From assembly GCF_018141445.1 (NCBI RefSeq), contig NZ_CP058649.1:6157001-6221000 (forward strand): DNA of 64,000 nucleotides, read 5' to 3'. A model generated the notes under the pieces. The model searched no databases. It saw nothing but the letters and a program-made list of their open reading frames with translations, and was not told the DNA's origin. Position 1 is the first letter of the stretch, and every line of letters starts with the position of its first letter. Below, piece after piece: positions 16,318-25,311 of the stretch. Source of the DNA: Vallitalea pronyensis. Its GTDB lineage: Bacteria > Bacillota > Clostridia > Lachnospirales > Vallitaleaceae. The translations under genes were made by a program, and so were the position numbers.

Positions 16318-17139
16318 ATGACCGTATTAAAAGTTGGGTTTCAAGGTGTGAAAGGTGCCTATAGCGAAGAAGCGCTTATACAATTTTTTGGTGATACCGT
16401 GGAACCTGTTACCCACAAAACCTTTGAAGATGTCTGCAAAGCACTAGAAGATGATACCATTACATATGGGGTATTGCCTATTGAAAACTCCTCCACAGGC
16501 GCTATTACAGATGTCTATGATCTGTTAAATAAATACGATTGTTACATTGTTGGGGAATCCAGAGTTAAGGTAAATCATCACTTAATGGGTATTCCAGGGA
16601 GTACCATTGAGGATATAAAAGATGTCTATTCCCACCCCCAAGGCTTCGAACAGAGTAAAGATTATCTAAGCGGATATAATTGGAAGCTTATTCCCTATTA
16701 TAACACAGCCAAAAGTGCGGAATATGTCATGAATCAAAACAAAAAACAGATTGCTGCCATAGCCAGTAAAAAAGCGGCTCAGATTTATGGTCTACATATT
16801 CTAGCCAACCAGATTAATTCAAATCACCAGAATACCACGCGTTTTGTTATATTAGGAAAAAATCTAACATCTGACAATACGTGTAATAAAATAAGTGTTG
16901 TCCTATCCACACCTCACAAAGCAGGTGCTCTTTACCATGTGTTAAAACACTTTGCGGAAAATGACATTAATATGCTGAAAATCGAATCCCGCCCTGTAGG
17001 TCATACCCCTTGGGAATACTATTTTTATATCGATTTTGAAGGTAATATGAATGACACCATCATAAAAGATGCACTGGCTCATATGTCCAAAGACTGCCAT
17101 CATTTCAAATTACTAGGTAATTATAAAAAGTCAAACTAA
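16318..17139 (+). CDS. pheA: Prephenate dehydratase
   Basis: The enzyme converts prephenate to phenylpyruvate for phenylalanine synthesis. The 273-residue form has the catalytic domain (about 1-180; VGFQGVKGAYSEEAL, YGVLPIENSSTGAITDVYDLL, and NTTRFVILGK with the catalytic TRF) and a C-terminal ACT domain (about 193-270) with the Phe-binding IESRP motif, so feedback inhibition by Phe is expected. No chorismate mutase domain is present. GGAG eight bases before the ATG at 16318 supports this start over the upstream ATG at 16297. The divergent layout with aroF suggests joint control. Confidence 0.95.
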   Translation: MTVLKVGFQGVKGAYSEEALIQFFGDTVEPVTHKTFEDVCKALEDDTITYGVLPIENSSTGAITDVYDLLNKYDCYIVGESRVKVNHHLMGIPGSTIEDIKDVYSHPQGFEQSKDYLSGYNWKLIPYYNTAKSAEYVMNQNKKQIAAIASKKAAQIYGLHILANQINSNHQNTTRFVILGKNLTSDNTCNKISVVLSTPHKAGALYHVLKHFAENDINMLKIESRPVGHTPWEYYFYIDFEGNMNDTIIKDALAHMSKDCHHFKLLGNYKKSN

Positions 17140-17268
17140 AAAACAACTCTATTGCCCTTATGGGAGACTACATAAGCGTTGTGTCTAAGTCATCTTATAT
17201 TAAGACTCTGGGTATCTTTGTAACAAGAAAATCATCATCTATCCTATCGATTATATGGATTAACGCAA

Positions 17269-17307
17269 AAAGACAGCATTTGATTGTTACAGCCAAATCC
17301 TGTCTTT
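17269..17307 (+). terminator. Hairpin downstream of pheA
   Basis: AAAGACAG (17269-17276) pairs with CTGTCTTT (17300-17307), extended by ATTTG/CAAAT, and is followed by ATTTATAAT. It is the first of two terminator-like hairpins after pheA. Confidence 0.6.
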
Positions 17308-17324
17308 ATTTATAATAAAAATAA

Positions 17325-17372
17325 GACAACCGTTAGAAACCCTTTTATATCACAGGGTTCCTAACGGTTGTC
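17325..17372. terminator. Bidirectional terminator between pheA and the small membrane protein gene
   Basis: Arms of 18 bases (17325-17342 and 17355-17372) pair with one mismatch around a 12-base loop. It serves the rightward pheA and the leftward 33-residue gene. Confidence 0.8.
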
Positions 17373-17466
17373 CTATTATATCACCTACCACTACAACGTT
17401 CTCCACATGCCTCTTATGTGGTAGCCATTAATCTAATACCATCCTAAAACTATGGCATCCTTTACG

Positions 17467-17568
17467 TTATCCAAATAATGGAATAATTGCTGCTGCCAAA
17501 GTGCCGCCCACCATAATCACCGTAATGACAATTGCCAAGCGTTTTACAAGTTTTTTTCTTTTATACAT
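17467..17568 (-). CDS. Small single-span membrane protein (33 residues)
   Basis: An ATG at 17568 preceded by GGAGGGA at the right spacing opens a 33-codon frame: a basic start (MYKRKKLVKRL), one hydrophobic span (AIVITVIMVGGTLAAAIIPLF) and a stop. The layout resembles the tiny DUF4044/Prli42-type membrane proteins of Firmicutes, but that is a similarity of shape only. It has its own terminator at 17325-17372. A role in membrane stress signalling would be speculation. Confidence 0.7.
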   Translation of the reverse strand: MYKRKKLVKRLAIVITVIMVGGTLAAAIIPLFG

Positions 17569-17742
17569 GTTTATCCCTCCACTTATAGACTATCTATTGA
17601 CACTGGTTATATCTTATCACGTATGAAGTAAACCTTATATCTTATTGAGTTCATATTAATATTATATTATAATAAAGTAATACGTCAAGATTTACTTGTT
17701 GGATTTTCTAGAAAAACATACTAAAGAAACGGTGGTGGCCTA

Positions 17743-18354
17743 ATGCCTATACCCATATTTCTCATCTTATTTATTATTTTTGTTATGGTTTTTACGCTGA
17801 AAATGCGTAAAGTTGATCGGGATACAGCCTCACAAAAAAAGGCGTACTGGGCTAGAGAAGAAAAATCACTTTTTGTACGAAAAAAAAGTTTGGATAACCT
17901 GGATTATATACATCTCACAAAAGAAGAACTTCCGGTTCTAGATGATCATCTTCACCCAGACATCATGGCTGTTCAAAATAAAGTAGTGGCATTACTGCCA
18001 CAAAAAATGGTGAGTTTTGTAGGTCAATCCAACACAGACCTTAAATTAGCGTATGGTACTGCTAATTTTGAAACCCTATCTCTCTATGAAGAACGTTATA
18101 ACCACCTTATACGTTTACTATTCAAATGGGGAACCTTACTTCATGAAGCTGGTAAAATACCCGAGGCCATGCAAATACTAGAGGTAGGTGTTCGTATTCA
18201 TACGGATATAAGTAACCACTATATTCTTCTTGGTGAACTCTACGTAGCACAAAATGACCACCATAAGTTTCAAAAATTATACGCCTTGGTTTTAGAATCA
18301 AACTTTATGTTAAAAAACAAAGTGATTCATGCCTTAGATCATATGCGGTCATAA
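17743..18354 (+). CDS. Membrane-anchored TPR-like protein of unknown function
   Basis: The 203-residue protein has one N-terminal membrane span (about 2-18) followed by a basic, polar segment and then helical pairs that look like tetratricopeptide units (about 118-200: RYNHLIRLLFKWGTLLHEAGKIPEAMQILEVGVR and NHYILLGELYVAQNDHHKFQKLYALV). TPR units normally mediate protein contacts. GGTGG lies upstream of the ATG. It stands alone between two terminators, so it offers no operon context. I do not recognise a named family. Confidence 0.75.
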   Translation: MPIPIFLILFIIFVMVFTLKMRKVDRDTASQKKAYWAREEKSLFVRKKSLDNLDYIHLTKEELPVLDDHLHPDIMAVQNKVVALLPQKMVSFVGQSNTDLKLAYGTANFETLSLYEERYNHLIRLLFKWGTLLHEAGKIPEAMQILEVGVRIHTDISNHYILLGELYVAQNDHHKFQKLYALVLESNFMLKNKVIHALDHMRS

Positions 18355-18373
18355 TGGAATAAGATGACATACA

Positions 18374-18422
18374 AAAACGTTATAATAGAAGAATGGTCAT
18401 ATTCTCCTTATTATAACGTTTT
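18374..18422. terminator. Bidirectional terminator
   Basis: A 14-bp perfect stem (18374-18387 with 18409-18422, AAAACGTTATAATA arms). It separates the rightward TPR-like gene from the leftward truA operon. Confidence 0.85.
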
Positions 18423-18480
18423 AATCGTTATCCTGCTAAAATACAATTAATTTTGTAAAATCAACTACACCTTATCCATA

Positions 18481-19224
18481 TTAATAACTCACATCATGCA
18501 ATATAAGACCTTTTGCAGGTGCTCTTTCTCCTGCCTTGCTTCTATCTTTAGTGTCCAGCGCTTCGGTGATAGTTTCTTTTGTAAGGGTACCTTTACCAAT
18601 GTCTATTAATGTTCCCACCATAATACGCACCATATTATATAAAAACCCATTTCCCGTGACGGAAATTGTAAGTTCATGACCTTCTTGTTTTAATTGAACA
18701 TGATTAATCTTTCTTACAGTGCTTTTCTTAACTTTTCTTGAACAAAAACCTTGGAAATCATGCTCACCAATAAATAATAGAGCTGCTTCTTTCATTTTTT
18801 GAAGATGAAGCGTTTCTGTTACAACATGGACATATTTCCTCTCAAATACAGGCGGGTACTCCCCTATCCATATGCGGTAGATATAGGTTTTTTTCTTGGC
18901 ATGAAAACGACTATGGAATCGTAAATCCACATCTTCAACTTGACAAACACCTATATCCTCAGGAAGGTATTGATTCATGTAATCCATCATGTTCTTGGTG
19001 GACTTTTGACAACGGGTATGAAAATTAAAAACCTGCCACCTGGCATGAACACCAGCATCTGTACGACCTGAACCCATTACCTCTATCTTTTCATTTGTCA
19101 TCTTAGACAAGACATGTTCAATCTTACCCTGTATGGTATGATCGCTGTTTTTTAATCGTTGCCACCCTTGATACTTGGTACCATCATATGCCACAACGCA
19201 CTTAATATTTCGCTCTACTGCCAT
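18481..19224 (-). CDS. truA: tRNA pseudouridine(38-40) synthase
   Basis: The 247-residue enzyme makes pseudouridine in the anticodon arm of tRNAs. Family marks are VVAYDGTKYQGWQ (about 9-21), the catalytic aspartate in GSGRTDAGVHARWQVFNF (about 52-69), and FLYNMVRIMVGTLIDIGKG (about 199). Length is typical. AAAGGT precedes the ATG. It follows the exonuclease, Hpt and udk genes on the same strand with short gaps, probably one transcription unit. Confidence 0.95.
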   Translation of the reverse strand: MAVERNIKCVVAYDGTKYQGWQRLKNSDHTIQGKIEHVLSKMTNEKIEVMGSGRTDAGVHARWQVFNFHTRCQKSTKNMMDYMNQYLPEDIGVCQVEDVDLRFHSRFHAKKKTYIYRIWIGEYPPVFERKYVHVVTETLHLQKMKEAALLFIGEHDFQGFCSRKVKKSTVRKINHVQLKQEGHELTISVTGNGFLYNMVRIMVGTLIDIGKGTLTKETITEALDTKDRSKAGERAPAKGLILHDVSY

Positions 19225-19270
19225 TATGTTCTACCTTTCTAATGCAAACAACCCAATCTATGTAGTATGT

Positions 19271-19978
19271 TTATCTTGCTTTTCCATATAAATGTATGAT
19301 ACGGTCTATGGCTTGGCTAGCCTCACTCTTAGTCAATTCATCAATTTGCTTATCCAGTATGACTTGATGTCTTTTTACCAGTGCAGCTAAGAATGCCTTT
19401 TGTTTGGATGTAATGGCTGATGTTTTTGCAGGTTTCCAATGTATAGGTTTTGCGACAAACAATTCTGGATGCTTTTCATAATAATCTTGTTTTAACCTGT
19501 TGAACAGTTCATATGTACAATAAGCATCGTTATAAGCGCGATGCCCATTAAGATAATCAATGGCATAATGCTTACATAGCGACGAAAGCTTTCGACTAGG
19601 TAATTCACAAAGTACTTTTCGAGCTATGGTCAATGTGTCAATGGCATGCTTCTCAAATACCAATTTATGTCTTAAAGCATTGGCTTTAATAAAACTAAAA
19701 TCAAAGGCTATGTTATGACCCATTATGACGAAATCACGGCAAAAGTCAATGAACTCTGGTAACACGTCTTCAATCATTGGCTCATTTTTCACCAGCTTAT
19801 CTGTAATCCCTGTTAGAGCAACAATGTTATTGGGTATGACCACCTCTGGGTTAATCAGTTGGTTAAATTCTTCAACGACCTGATTATTGACAACTTTTAT
19901 CGCACCAATCTCCGTAATGCGATGATTGGTTGGACTGATCCCTGTGGTTTCAATATCAAACACGACAAAACTTTCCAT
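19271..19978 (-). CDS. DnaQ/PolC-type 3'-5' exonuclease family protein
   Basis: The 235-residue DEDD-fold protein has the three exonuclease motifs: FVVFDIETTGISP (about 4-16), GHNIAFDFSFIKAN (about 92-105) and the HRAYNDAYCTYELF section with the final Asp (about 145-158). It is like the exonuclease part of PolC and DinG but lacks polymerase or helicase domains. The C-terminal 60 residues are basic and helical. It may proofread DNA or trim RNA; the substrate cannot be told. It sits ten bases from the Hpt gene. Confidence 0.88.
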   Translation of the reverse strand: MESFVVFDIETTGISPTNHRITEIGAIKVVNNQVVEEFNQLINPEVVIPNNIVALTGITDKLVKNEPMIEDVLPEFIDFCRDFVIMGHNIAFDFSFIKANALRHKLVFEKHAIDTLTIARKVLCELPSRKLSSLCKHYAIDYLNGHRAYNDAYCTYELFNRLKQDYYEKHPELFVAKPIHWKPAKTSAITSKQKAFLAALVKRHQVILDKQIDELTKSEASQAIDRIIHLYGKAR

Positions 19979-19987
19979 AATACACCT

Positions 19988-20350
19988 CTAGTCCATACAA
20001 CGGAGTATATGATGAATATCACATAACACCAACTGTATTTCTTCTTTTAAATCCATAAAAAATGTGTCCGGTATGTCCTTTTCATGACGATAGGCGTCTT
20101 CTAGAAGTCTTGATATCTCTTCCAAGTGGGTTGCACCAAGGCTGCCACAAACACCTTTTAAGCTATGGGATAAAATACACGCTTCGTCATACTTCTTCTC
20201 TTTGTTTAATGCCGTCAGTTCTTCATAAGCGTTGGCATATTTGCTTCTAAAACCTACCAATATAATTCGGTATAATTTCGTTGAATTGCCCAACTTCTCC
20301 AGTGCACTTTTATAATCAACTTTTTCAGATTTTACATTATGAATGCTCAC
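19988..20350 (-). CDS. Histidine phosphotransfer (Hpt) domain protein
   Basis: A free-standing 120-residue Hpt protein, four-helix type, that would relay phosphate between a hybrid kinase and a response regulator. The motif ACILSHSLKGVCGSLGATHLEEISRLLE (about 57-84) contains the phospho-accepting histidine (HSLKG). The start is GTG with GAGAGG about ten bases upstream. No kinase or regulator is in this operon (udk, Hpt, exonuclease, truA), so its partner is elsewhere. Confidence 0.85.
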   Translation of the reverse strand: MSIHNVKSEKVDYKSALEKLGNSTKLYRIILVGFRSKYANAYEELTALNKEKKYDEACILSHSLKGVCGSLGATHLEEISRLLEDAYRHEKDIPDTFFMDLKEEIQLVLCDIHHILRCMD

Positions 20351-20392
20351 GGCACTAATACCTCTCTTTACATGAAAGTCAAGATTATATCC

Positions 20393-21010
20393 TTATTCGT
20401 TAAGCAGCGCTCTTATCTTGTCAATTAACATGGAACAAGCTACTTCATTATGTCCACCTTCAGGAATAATAATGTCAGCATGTTTCTTACTAGGCTCCAC
20501 AAATTCTTCATGCATAATCTTCACAGTATTAAGATACTGGGTAATAACAGAATCTAAATCTCTGCCTCTTTCTTTTACATCACGCAGTATTCTTCGAATA
20601 ATACGTACATCTGCATCTGTGTCCACATATACCTTTATATCCAAGAGCTCCCTCAGCTCTTTGTTTTCAAATATCAATATACCTTCAATAATAATCACTT
20701 TTTTTGATTCAACTTTAACCGTTTCTTTCATCCGTGTGTATTCTGAAAAACTGTAAATTGGTCTTTCAACGGAATCACCCTTTTTCAAAGCTTTTAAATC
20801 ATCAATTAACATGTCCGTATCAAATAAATTAGGATGATCAAAATTCAATTGCTTGCGTTCTGCTAACGGTAGATGATCATAGGCTTTGTAATAATAATCA
20901 TGGGTTAGTGCAACCACTTCATCTCCAAGTACATCGTTCAGTTTCTTAACAAGAGTGGTTTTTCCTGAACCCGTTCCTCCTGCAATCCCTATTATGATTG
21001 GCTTTTCCAT
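20393..21010 (-). CDS. udk: Uridine kinase
   Basis: The 205-residue P-loop kinase phosphorylates uridine and cytidine in pyrimidine salvage. GIAGGTGSGKTTLVKKL (about 8-24) is the Walker A loop, LTHDYYYKAYDHLP and FDHPNLFDTD are the nucleoside-binding parts, and IRRILRDVKERGRDLDSVITQY is the lid. Length is typical. GGAGG sits seven bases before the ATG. It is first in the leftward operon with the Hpt, exonuclease and truA genes. Confidence 0.95.
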   Translation of the reverse strand: MEKPIIIGIAGGTGSGKTTLVKKLNDVLGDEVVALTHDYYYKAYDHLPLAERKQLNFDHPNLFDTDMLIDDLKALKKGDSVERPIYSFSEYTRMKETVKVESKKVIIIEGILIFENKELRELLDIKVYVDTDADVRIIRRILRDVKERGRDLDSVITQYLNTVKIMHEEFVEPSKKHADIIIPEGGHNEVACSMLIDKIRALLNE

Positions 21011-21340
21011 CGTTATCCTCCTATTTCATCCATGTTAGTATACCATATAATAGATTTTATATTTACTCTTTCTATATTTATCCATAGCCAATTTATGCTT
21101 CTTAATTTATCTCAGGCTGTAAGCAATCCAATTAAGGCTAAACATTATGAACTGCCTAACCTTTAACTATTATAGTATCATGATTTAGGGTATTTTACAA
21201 TATCTACAGTCTGCTTCTACTAGGGGTACGCCATAGAAATTATCCATCTGTATTTGTAAATTATTTTTCACATAACTTGTACCATTTTAATATAGTTTAG
21301 TATAAGGAAAAAGAAAATTTATAAGAAAGGAGAAATGAAA
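21011..21340. other. Divergent intergenic region between udk and the beta-helix gene
   Basis: 330 AT-rich bases with promoters expected for both directions. Near 21290 TTTAATATAGTTTAGTATAAGG offers a plausible -10 for the rightward gene. No dyad, riboswitch or reading frame stands out. Confidence 0.35.
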
Positions 21341-22381
21341 ATGGCGATAAAGCATGTTCCAAGTGAATTTCCAACGATTAATGAAGCGTTAGCGAATGCA
21401 AAACCTTGCGATACCATCTTGATTGCTAGTGGTGTGTTTACTAATTTTGGTGACACCGTTATACCTGCTAATTTAAATACTATCCGCATTGTGGGTGAAG
21501 GTTTTGACAAGACGATAATCGATGGAAGTGCCTGCCCAGATTCTGTTGGTATAACCCTATCTGAATCATCATTTATAACAGTAGAAAGTCTTACTTTAAA
21601 GGGATTTAATGATAACGGCATATTAGTGAGATCTAATAACAACATTATCAATAATGTCAGAGTCATGAATACTGAGTTGCCTTTTGCCAATAAAGATGGT
21701 ATACGCATTGAAGGCAGCTATAACATGTGTATTAATTGTCAATCCATGAATAATGGTGCTGATGGTATAGGTGTATCTGGTGATAATAATTATATTATCC
21801 AGTGTAGAGTATCCAATAACAATATTGATGGTATAGGAATCTCTGGGTCGAATAATCTTATGTTTGGTAATATAGCTGAAAACCATACCAATTCTGGTGA
21901 TGGCATCTTTAGTACTGACCCATCAAACATCTATATCAATAACATAGCAAGGTTAAACAGTGACGATGGTATCGATTTAGAATCAAATAACAACCTACTA
22001 CTCTTCAATGTTTGTTCTCATAATGGTAATGATGGTATAGAAGTTTCCTCTAATAATATAGTGTGGGGCAATAAAGTCACTGAAAATCTAAATGGTATTG
22101 GTACAAGCAGTGATGATCGTTCTAACATAATAGACGAAAACATGTGTACAGACAATATTGAAAACGGCATGTTGATAGATGGCGATAGCAATATTATCGA
22201 TAGAAATTGCATGGCAGATAATGATGAAACAGGTATTTTCTTAGGCTCAACCTCAGAAGATAATTGTTATCGATCAAATCTTATTAAAAATAATGGAACC
22301 AATGTTATTGATAAAGGCACTAATAATGTCATGGATTCAAATATCATAAAAAAACCTAAGAAGAAAAAGCCGTGCCATTAA
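21341..22381 (+). CDS. Right-handed parallel beta-helix (NosD-like) repeat protein
   Basis: The 346-residue protein has repeated short units with IxxNN, NGDDGIxxSSNN and GIGxSGNN patterns over residues about 70-330, typical of a right-handed beta-helix (NosD/pectate lyase-like fold). The start reads like the usual beta-helix cap (PSEFPTINEALANAKPCDTILIASGVF). There is no signal peptide, so the protein is probably cytoplasmic, released or attached to a surface by other means. The ATG at 21341 is preferred to that at 21335 because AAGGAG then has normal spacing. The C-terminus is lysine-rich. Substrate unknown. Confidence 0.82.
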   Translation: MAIKHVPSEFPTINEALANAKPCDTILIASGVFTNFGDTVIPANLNTIRIVGEGFDKTIIDGSACPDSVGITLSESSFITVESLTLKGFNDNGILVRSNNNIINNVRVMNTELPFANKDGIRIEGSYNMCINCQSMNNGADGIGVSGDNNYIIQCRVSNNNIDGIGISGSNNLMFGNIAENHTNSGDGIFSTDPSNIYINNIARLNSDDGIDLESNNNLLLFNVCSHNGNDGIEVSSNNIVWGNKVTENLNGIGTSSDDRSNIIDENMCTDNIENGMLIDGDSNIIDRNCMADNDETGIFLGSTSEDNCYRSNLIKNNGTNVIDKGTNNVMDSNIIKKPKKKKPCH

Positions 22382-22500
22382 ATCCCCCTCAATAAAATAC
22401 CAAAGGATATACAATCACAGTCAAAGGAAAACCCACAAATAGTTATATGTGGCGTTTTCGGGATAATACATTTTCTGCACAATTGGCATATTTTAACATA

Positions 22501-22535
22501 ATAAAATCTGCTTAACGTTTATAAGCAGATTTTAT
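22501..22535. terminator. Bidirectional terminator
   Basis: ATAAAATCTGCTTA and its complement form a 14-bp stem with a seven-base loop between the convergent beta-helix and heparinase genes. Confidence 0.9.
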
Positions 22536-22586
22536 TGCAATCCATATATTCTTGTATTTTCTTACTTTTATAATCATTTCTAATGG

Positions 22587-24446
22587 TTAATATATTCTTG
22601 TTAATAATTCTTCGCTATTATAGTGGACTCTCACACGATATAGATCATGATCCCATGATTGCATTAACCTTTCATCCGTAATGGGTAGAACTTCAACTTC
22701 TATAGGTTCAATGGCACCAATAAATTCAATCTTAACATCCTTATTAATATGAAGACAATTACCCATAATTCTAGGCTTATTATACAAAATCATATTGGTT
22801 ATCCACTTATGCTGTTCCTCAGAACCCGCTTGAATTTTATCTTCTATTTGTACATAGCCACTATTGAATAATGCTATTGTTCTCATATAACTTTTACAAT
22901 TAGCCTCTAATGGATAGGCTTCTGTCAGGTTCATCTGGATGTAATCACTGTTTTCATCCCTGTTGATGGTCACGTTTTTTGCGCAATGTTTTTCTCCTGG
23001 CAACTGCATCTGTCCGTTTATTGTTGGCAGGTTATGATAATCGGATTGCATGGTCCATATGCTATACCGATCCTGTGAGAATGTCTTCCCTTGATATGTT
23101 TCAACACCTATATCCACAATGACGGGCTGATTATCTTTAAACAGTATATAACTCCCCGTGTCATTATGATTATGACTATCCGCATTATCCCCTGCTTTGA
23201 CAGCCAGATAATAAGCATCTTTTCTTCTAATCCAAAGCCCTACACTTTCATAATACTTCTCACTGACTGGTTGAACGGGATGTGTTCTATAACCCATCAC
23301 TTCATCATGTTCAAATAACTTCTGGAGATTGTAGAAAAGATTACTCTCTTCTTCTAACATACGATCATTCGCTTCTTGATAATCCACTGCTGCATAGTTC
23401 ATTAACTGCTGATTATGGGTACTCTTACCAAAAAGGTATTCCTTTATACCCGATGGTCCAGGTACCGCAGAACAATCAGCAAAATTCACATAGTATGAAC
23501 CGTGAATATGCACATGAAAAATATACTCCGCTATATTATAAATCTTAGTCTCTTTATAGACATCTAAGAAATGACCACCTGTTATACCGTTCATGCATTC
23601 AACGGCTGTAAAAAAGCATAACCCGGATTTACGATAATAAATAGCACCTTCATCACAACAACCGTCATCCCCATATTCTTTCAGAAAGTAATCCATGCTC
23701 TTGGCAGCCTTTTGGAAAGCCTCTTGTCGCTTCGCTTCTGGCCATTCAACGAGAAAGAACGTTAATAAAATATTCTGGGTACACCAGACTGTCCAGTTAT
23801 TCATGGGTTCGTCACCTCTGCCCATCCACCAAAAGTGCTCTGATAGATATGGCTCGATTATGCGACGCCCTAGCTCTGATTTTATGCGTTTCCTAATCAA
23901 TGGGCAAACAGCATCTAATTGTTCGCCTAACACATAATCAATGGTAGCCAGAAGGGCACCTGTTTCACATGAGAAAAGAGCTAAAACGGGTCGGTCATAA
24001 TCTGCAAGCAGTGAGCCTTTAGCATCACGCTTATACGTGTTATGAGCAGGAAAGTGCCATGCGGTTTCTTCGCAGATTGCAAAAATCCCATTAACAATAT
24101 CTTTTAAATAGGTTCCTTGGTTTTCGATACATTCTGCTAATACCAAAGCATTAATGGCGTAACGAATATGGAAATATTGCTTCTCATAAGCTTCTCGATT
24201 CCCGTCTTCTCCAAAGCGCATAAACATGGCAGCTGTTAGCCTTGGGTAATCATAGCCACTATACTTATTCGCAATATCCAGTGTGTATTGTTTTAAGTCA
24301 CCATCCAACTGTTCCCATTTGTGTCGGTAGGATGCCTTTGGATAGGGTTGATAATCCTTTAATTTTTTTGTATACAAGACGGCTCTATCATAGATCATAT
24401 TTTCTGTATAACAAATATATAAAACAACCTCTATATTTGCATACAA
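22587..24446 (-). CDS. Heparinase II/III-like polysaccharide lyase family protein
   Basis: The protein (up to 619 residues) has the heparinase II/III layout: an N-terminal alpha/alpha toroid (about 30-370, with HFWWMGRGDEPMNNWTVWCTQN) and a C-terminal beta-sandwich starting near 400 with the hallmark DNADSHNHNDTGSYILF (His and Asn of the active centre). It has no signal peptide, so it probably acts on imported oligosaccharides inside the cell. The start is uncertain: AGGAGG at about 24447-24452 lies one base from the TTG at 24446 and best fits an out-of-frame ATG that stops after three codons. The ATG at 24398 is another option. It ends the ABC importer operon. Confidence 0.8.
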   Translation of the reverse strand: MYANIEVVLYICYTENMIYDRAVLYTKKLKDYQPYPKASYRHKWEQLDGDLKQYTLDIANKYSGYDYPRLTAAMFMRFGEDGNREAYEKQYFHIRYAINALVLAECIENQGTYLKDIVNGIFAICEETAWHFPAHNTYKRDAKGSLLADYDRPVLALFSCETGALLATIDYVLGEQLDAVCPLIRKRIKSELGRRIIEPYLSEHFWWMGRGDEPMNNWTVWCTQNILLTFFLVEWPEAKRQEAFQKAAKSMDYFLKEYGDDGCCDEGAIYYRKSGLCFFTAVECMNGITGGHFLDVYKETKIYNIAEYIFHVHIHGSYYVNFADCSAVPGPSGIKEYLFGKSTHNQQLMNYAAVDYQEANDRMLEEESNLFYNLQKLFEHDEVMGYRTHPVQPVSEKYYESVGLWIRRKDAYYLAVKAGDNADSHNHNDTGSYILFKDNQPVIVDIGVETYQGKTFSQDRYSIWTMQSDYHNLPTINGQMQLPGEKHCAKNVTINRDENSDYIQMNLTEAYPLEANCKSYMRTIALFNSGYVQIEDKIQAGSEEQHKWITNMILYNKPRIMGNCLHINKDVKIEFIGAIEPIEVEVLPITDERLMQSWDHDLYRVRVHYNSEELLTRIY

Positions 24447-24480
24447 ACCTCCTCTCTCTGTGAATCTATAGGGTTAATCA

Positions 24481-25311
24481 TTACCCTTTCATCCCTGTCA
24501 TGGCTACTCCCTCAATAAAATACTTCTGAGCTAATAAGAAAATAATGAGAACGGGGATCAGGGCACATACAGATGCCGCCATAATAAGAGAATACTCCGA
24601 TGTATATTCCGTTATGAATTTTCTAATCCCTAGCTGTATGGTTTTATTCTTATCGGTATTTAAATAAATAAGAGGTCCAAGAAAATCGTTCCATACAAAT
24701 ACAAAAGTAAAGATGGATAATGAGGCAAGGGCAGGTTTAGCCAGTGGTACCATGATTTTTGAATATATTTTAAATTCACCCATCCCGTCAATCCTGGCGG
24801 CTTCTAACAGCTCATTGGGAATGTTTAAATAATATTGTCGTAATAAAAATACACCAAAGGGACTAAATGCCTGTAATAAAATAAGCGCCATATGTGTATC
24901 TGTCAAATGAAGGTTTTTCATAATAATGAATTGAGGAATCATAACCACCTGAAAAGGCACCATCATGGTTGCTAGATACCCAAGAAACAGAACCTTTTGT
25001 TCTGGGAAATCTATTTTTGCAAAGGCATAGGCAGCCAGACTACATGTAATGAGCTGAAGGATGGTTATAACAACGGTTAACTTGATGGTGTTCATATAAT
25101 ATGTTGCAAAATCAATTTTCTCCCAAATAACAATGTAATTACGCCAGACAGGCGCATCTGTAATCCATTGTATGGGAAATGAAAAAACATCTTTTTCACT
25201 TTTAAGTGACGCCGATAACATCCATAGAAATGGTAGGACCATGGAAATGGATGATATACATAGAAGTGTATATAAGATAATTTTCCTTCTTAGTTCATGT
25301 AATTTACCCAT
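24481..25311 (-). CDS. Carbohydrate ABC transporter permease, MalG type
   Basis: The 276-residue integral membrane protein has six predicted spans and the inner-membrane permease EAA loop (ELLEAARIDGMGEFKIYSKIMVPLAKPALA, about 165-195) that contacts the ATPase. It pairs with the MalF-type permease, whose 3' end it overlaps by 22 bases. No ATPase gene is in the locus, so a shared MsmX-like ATPase elsewhere is expected, as is usual for such importers in Firmicutes. Confidence 0.93.
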   Translation of the reverse strand: MGKLHELRRKIILYTLLCISSISMVLPFLWMLSASLKSEKDVFSFPIQWITDAPVWRNYIVIWEKIDFATYYMNTIKLTVVITILQLITCSLAAYAFAKIDFPEQKVLFLGYLATMMVPFQVVMIPQFIIMKNLHLTDTHMALILLQAFSPFGVFLLRQYYLNIPNELLEAARIDGMGEFKIYSKIMVPLAKPALASLSIFTFVFVWNDFLGPLIYLNTDKNKTIQLGIRKFITEYTSEYSLIMAASVCALIPVLIIFLLAQKYFIEGVAMTGMKG

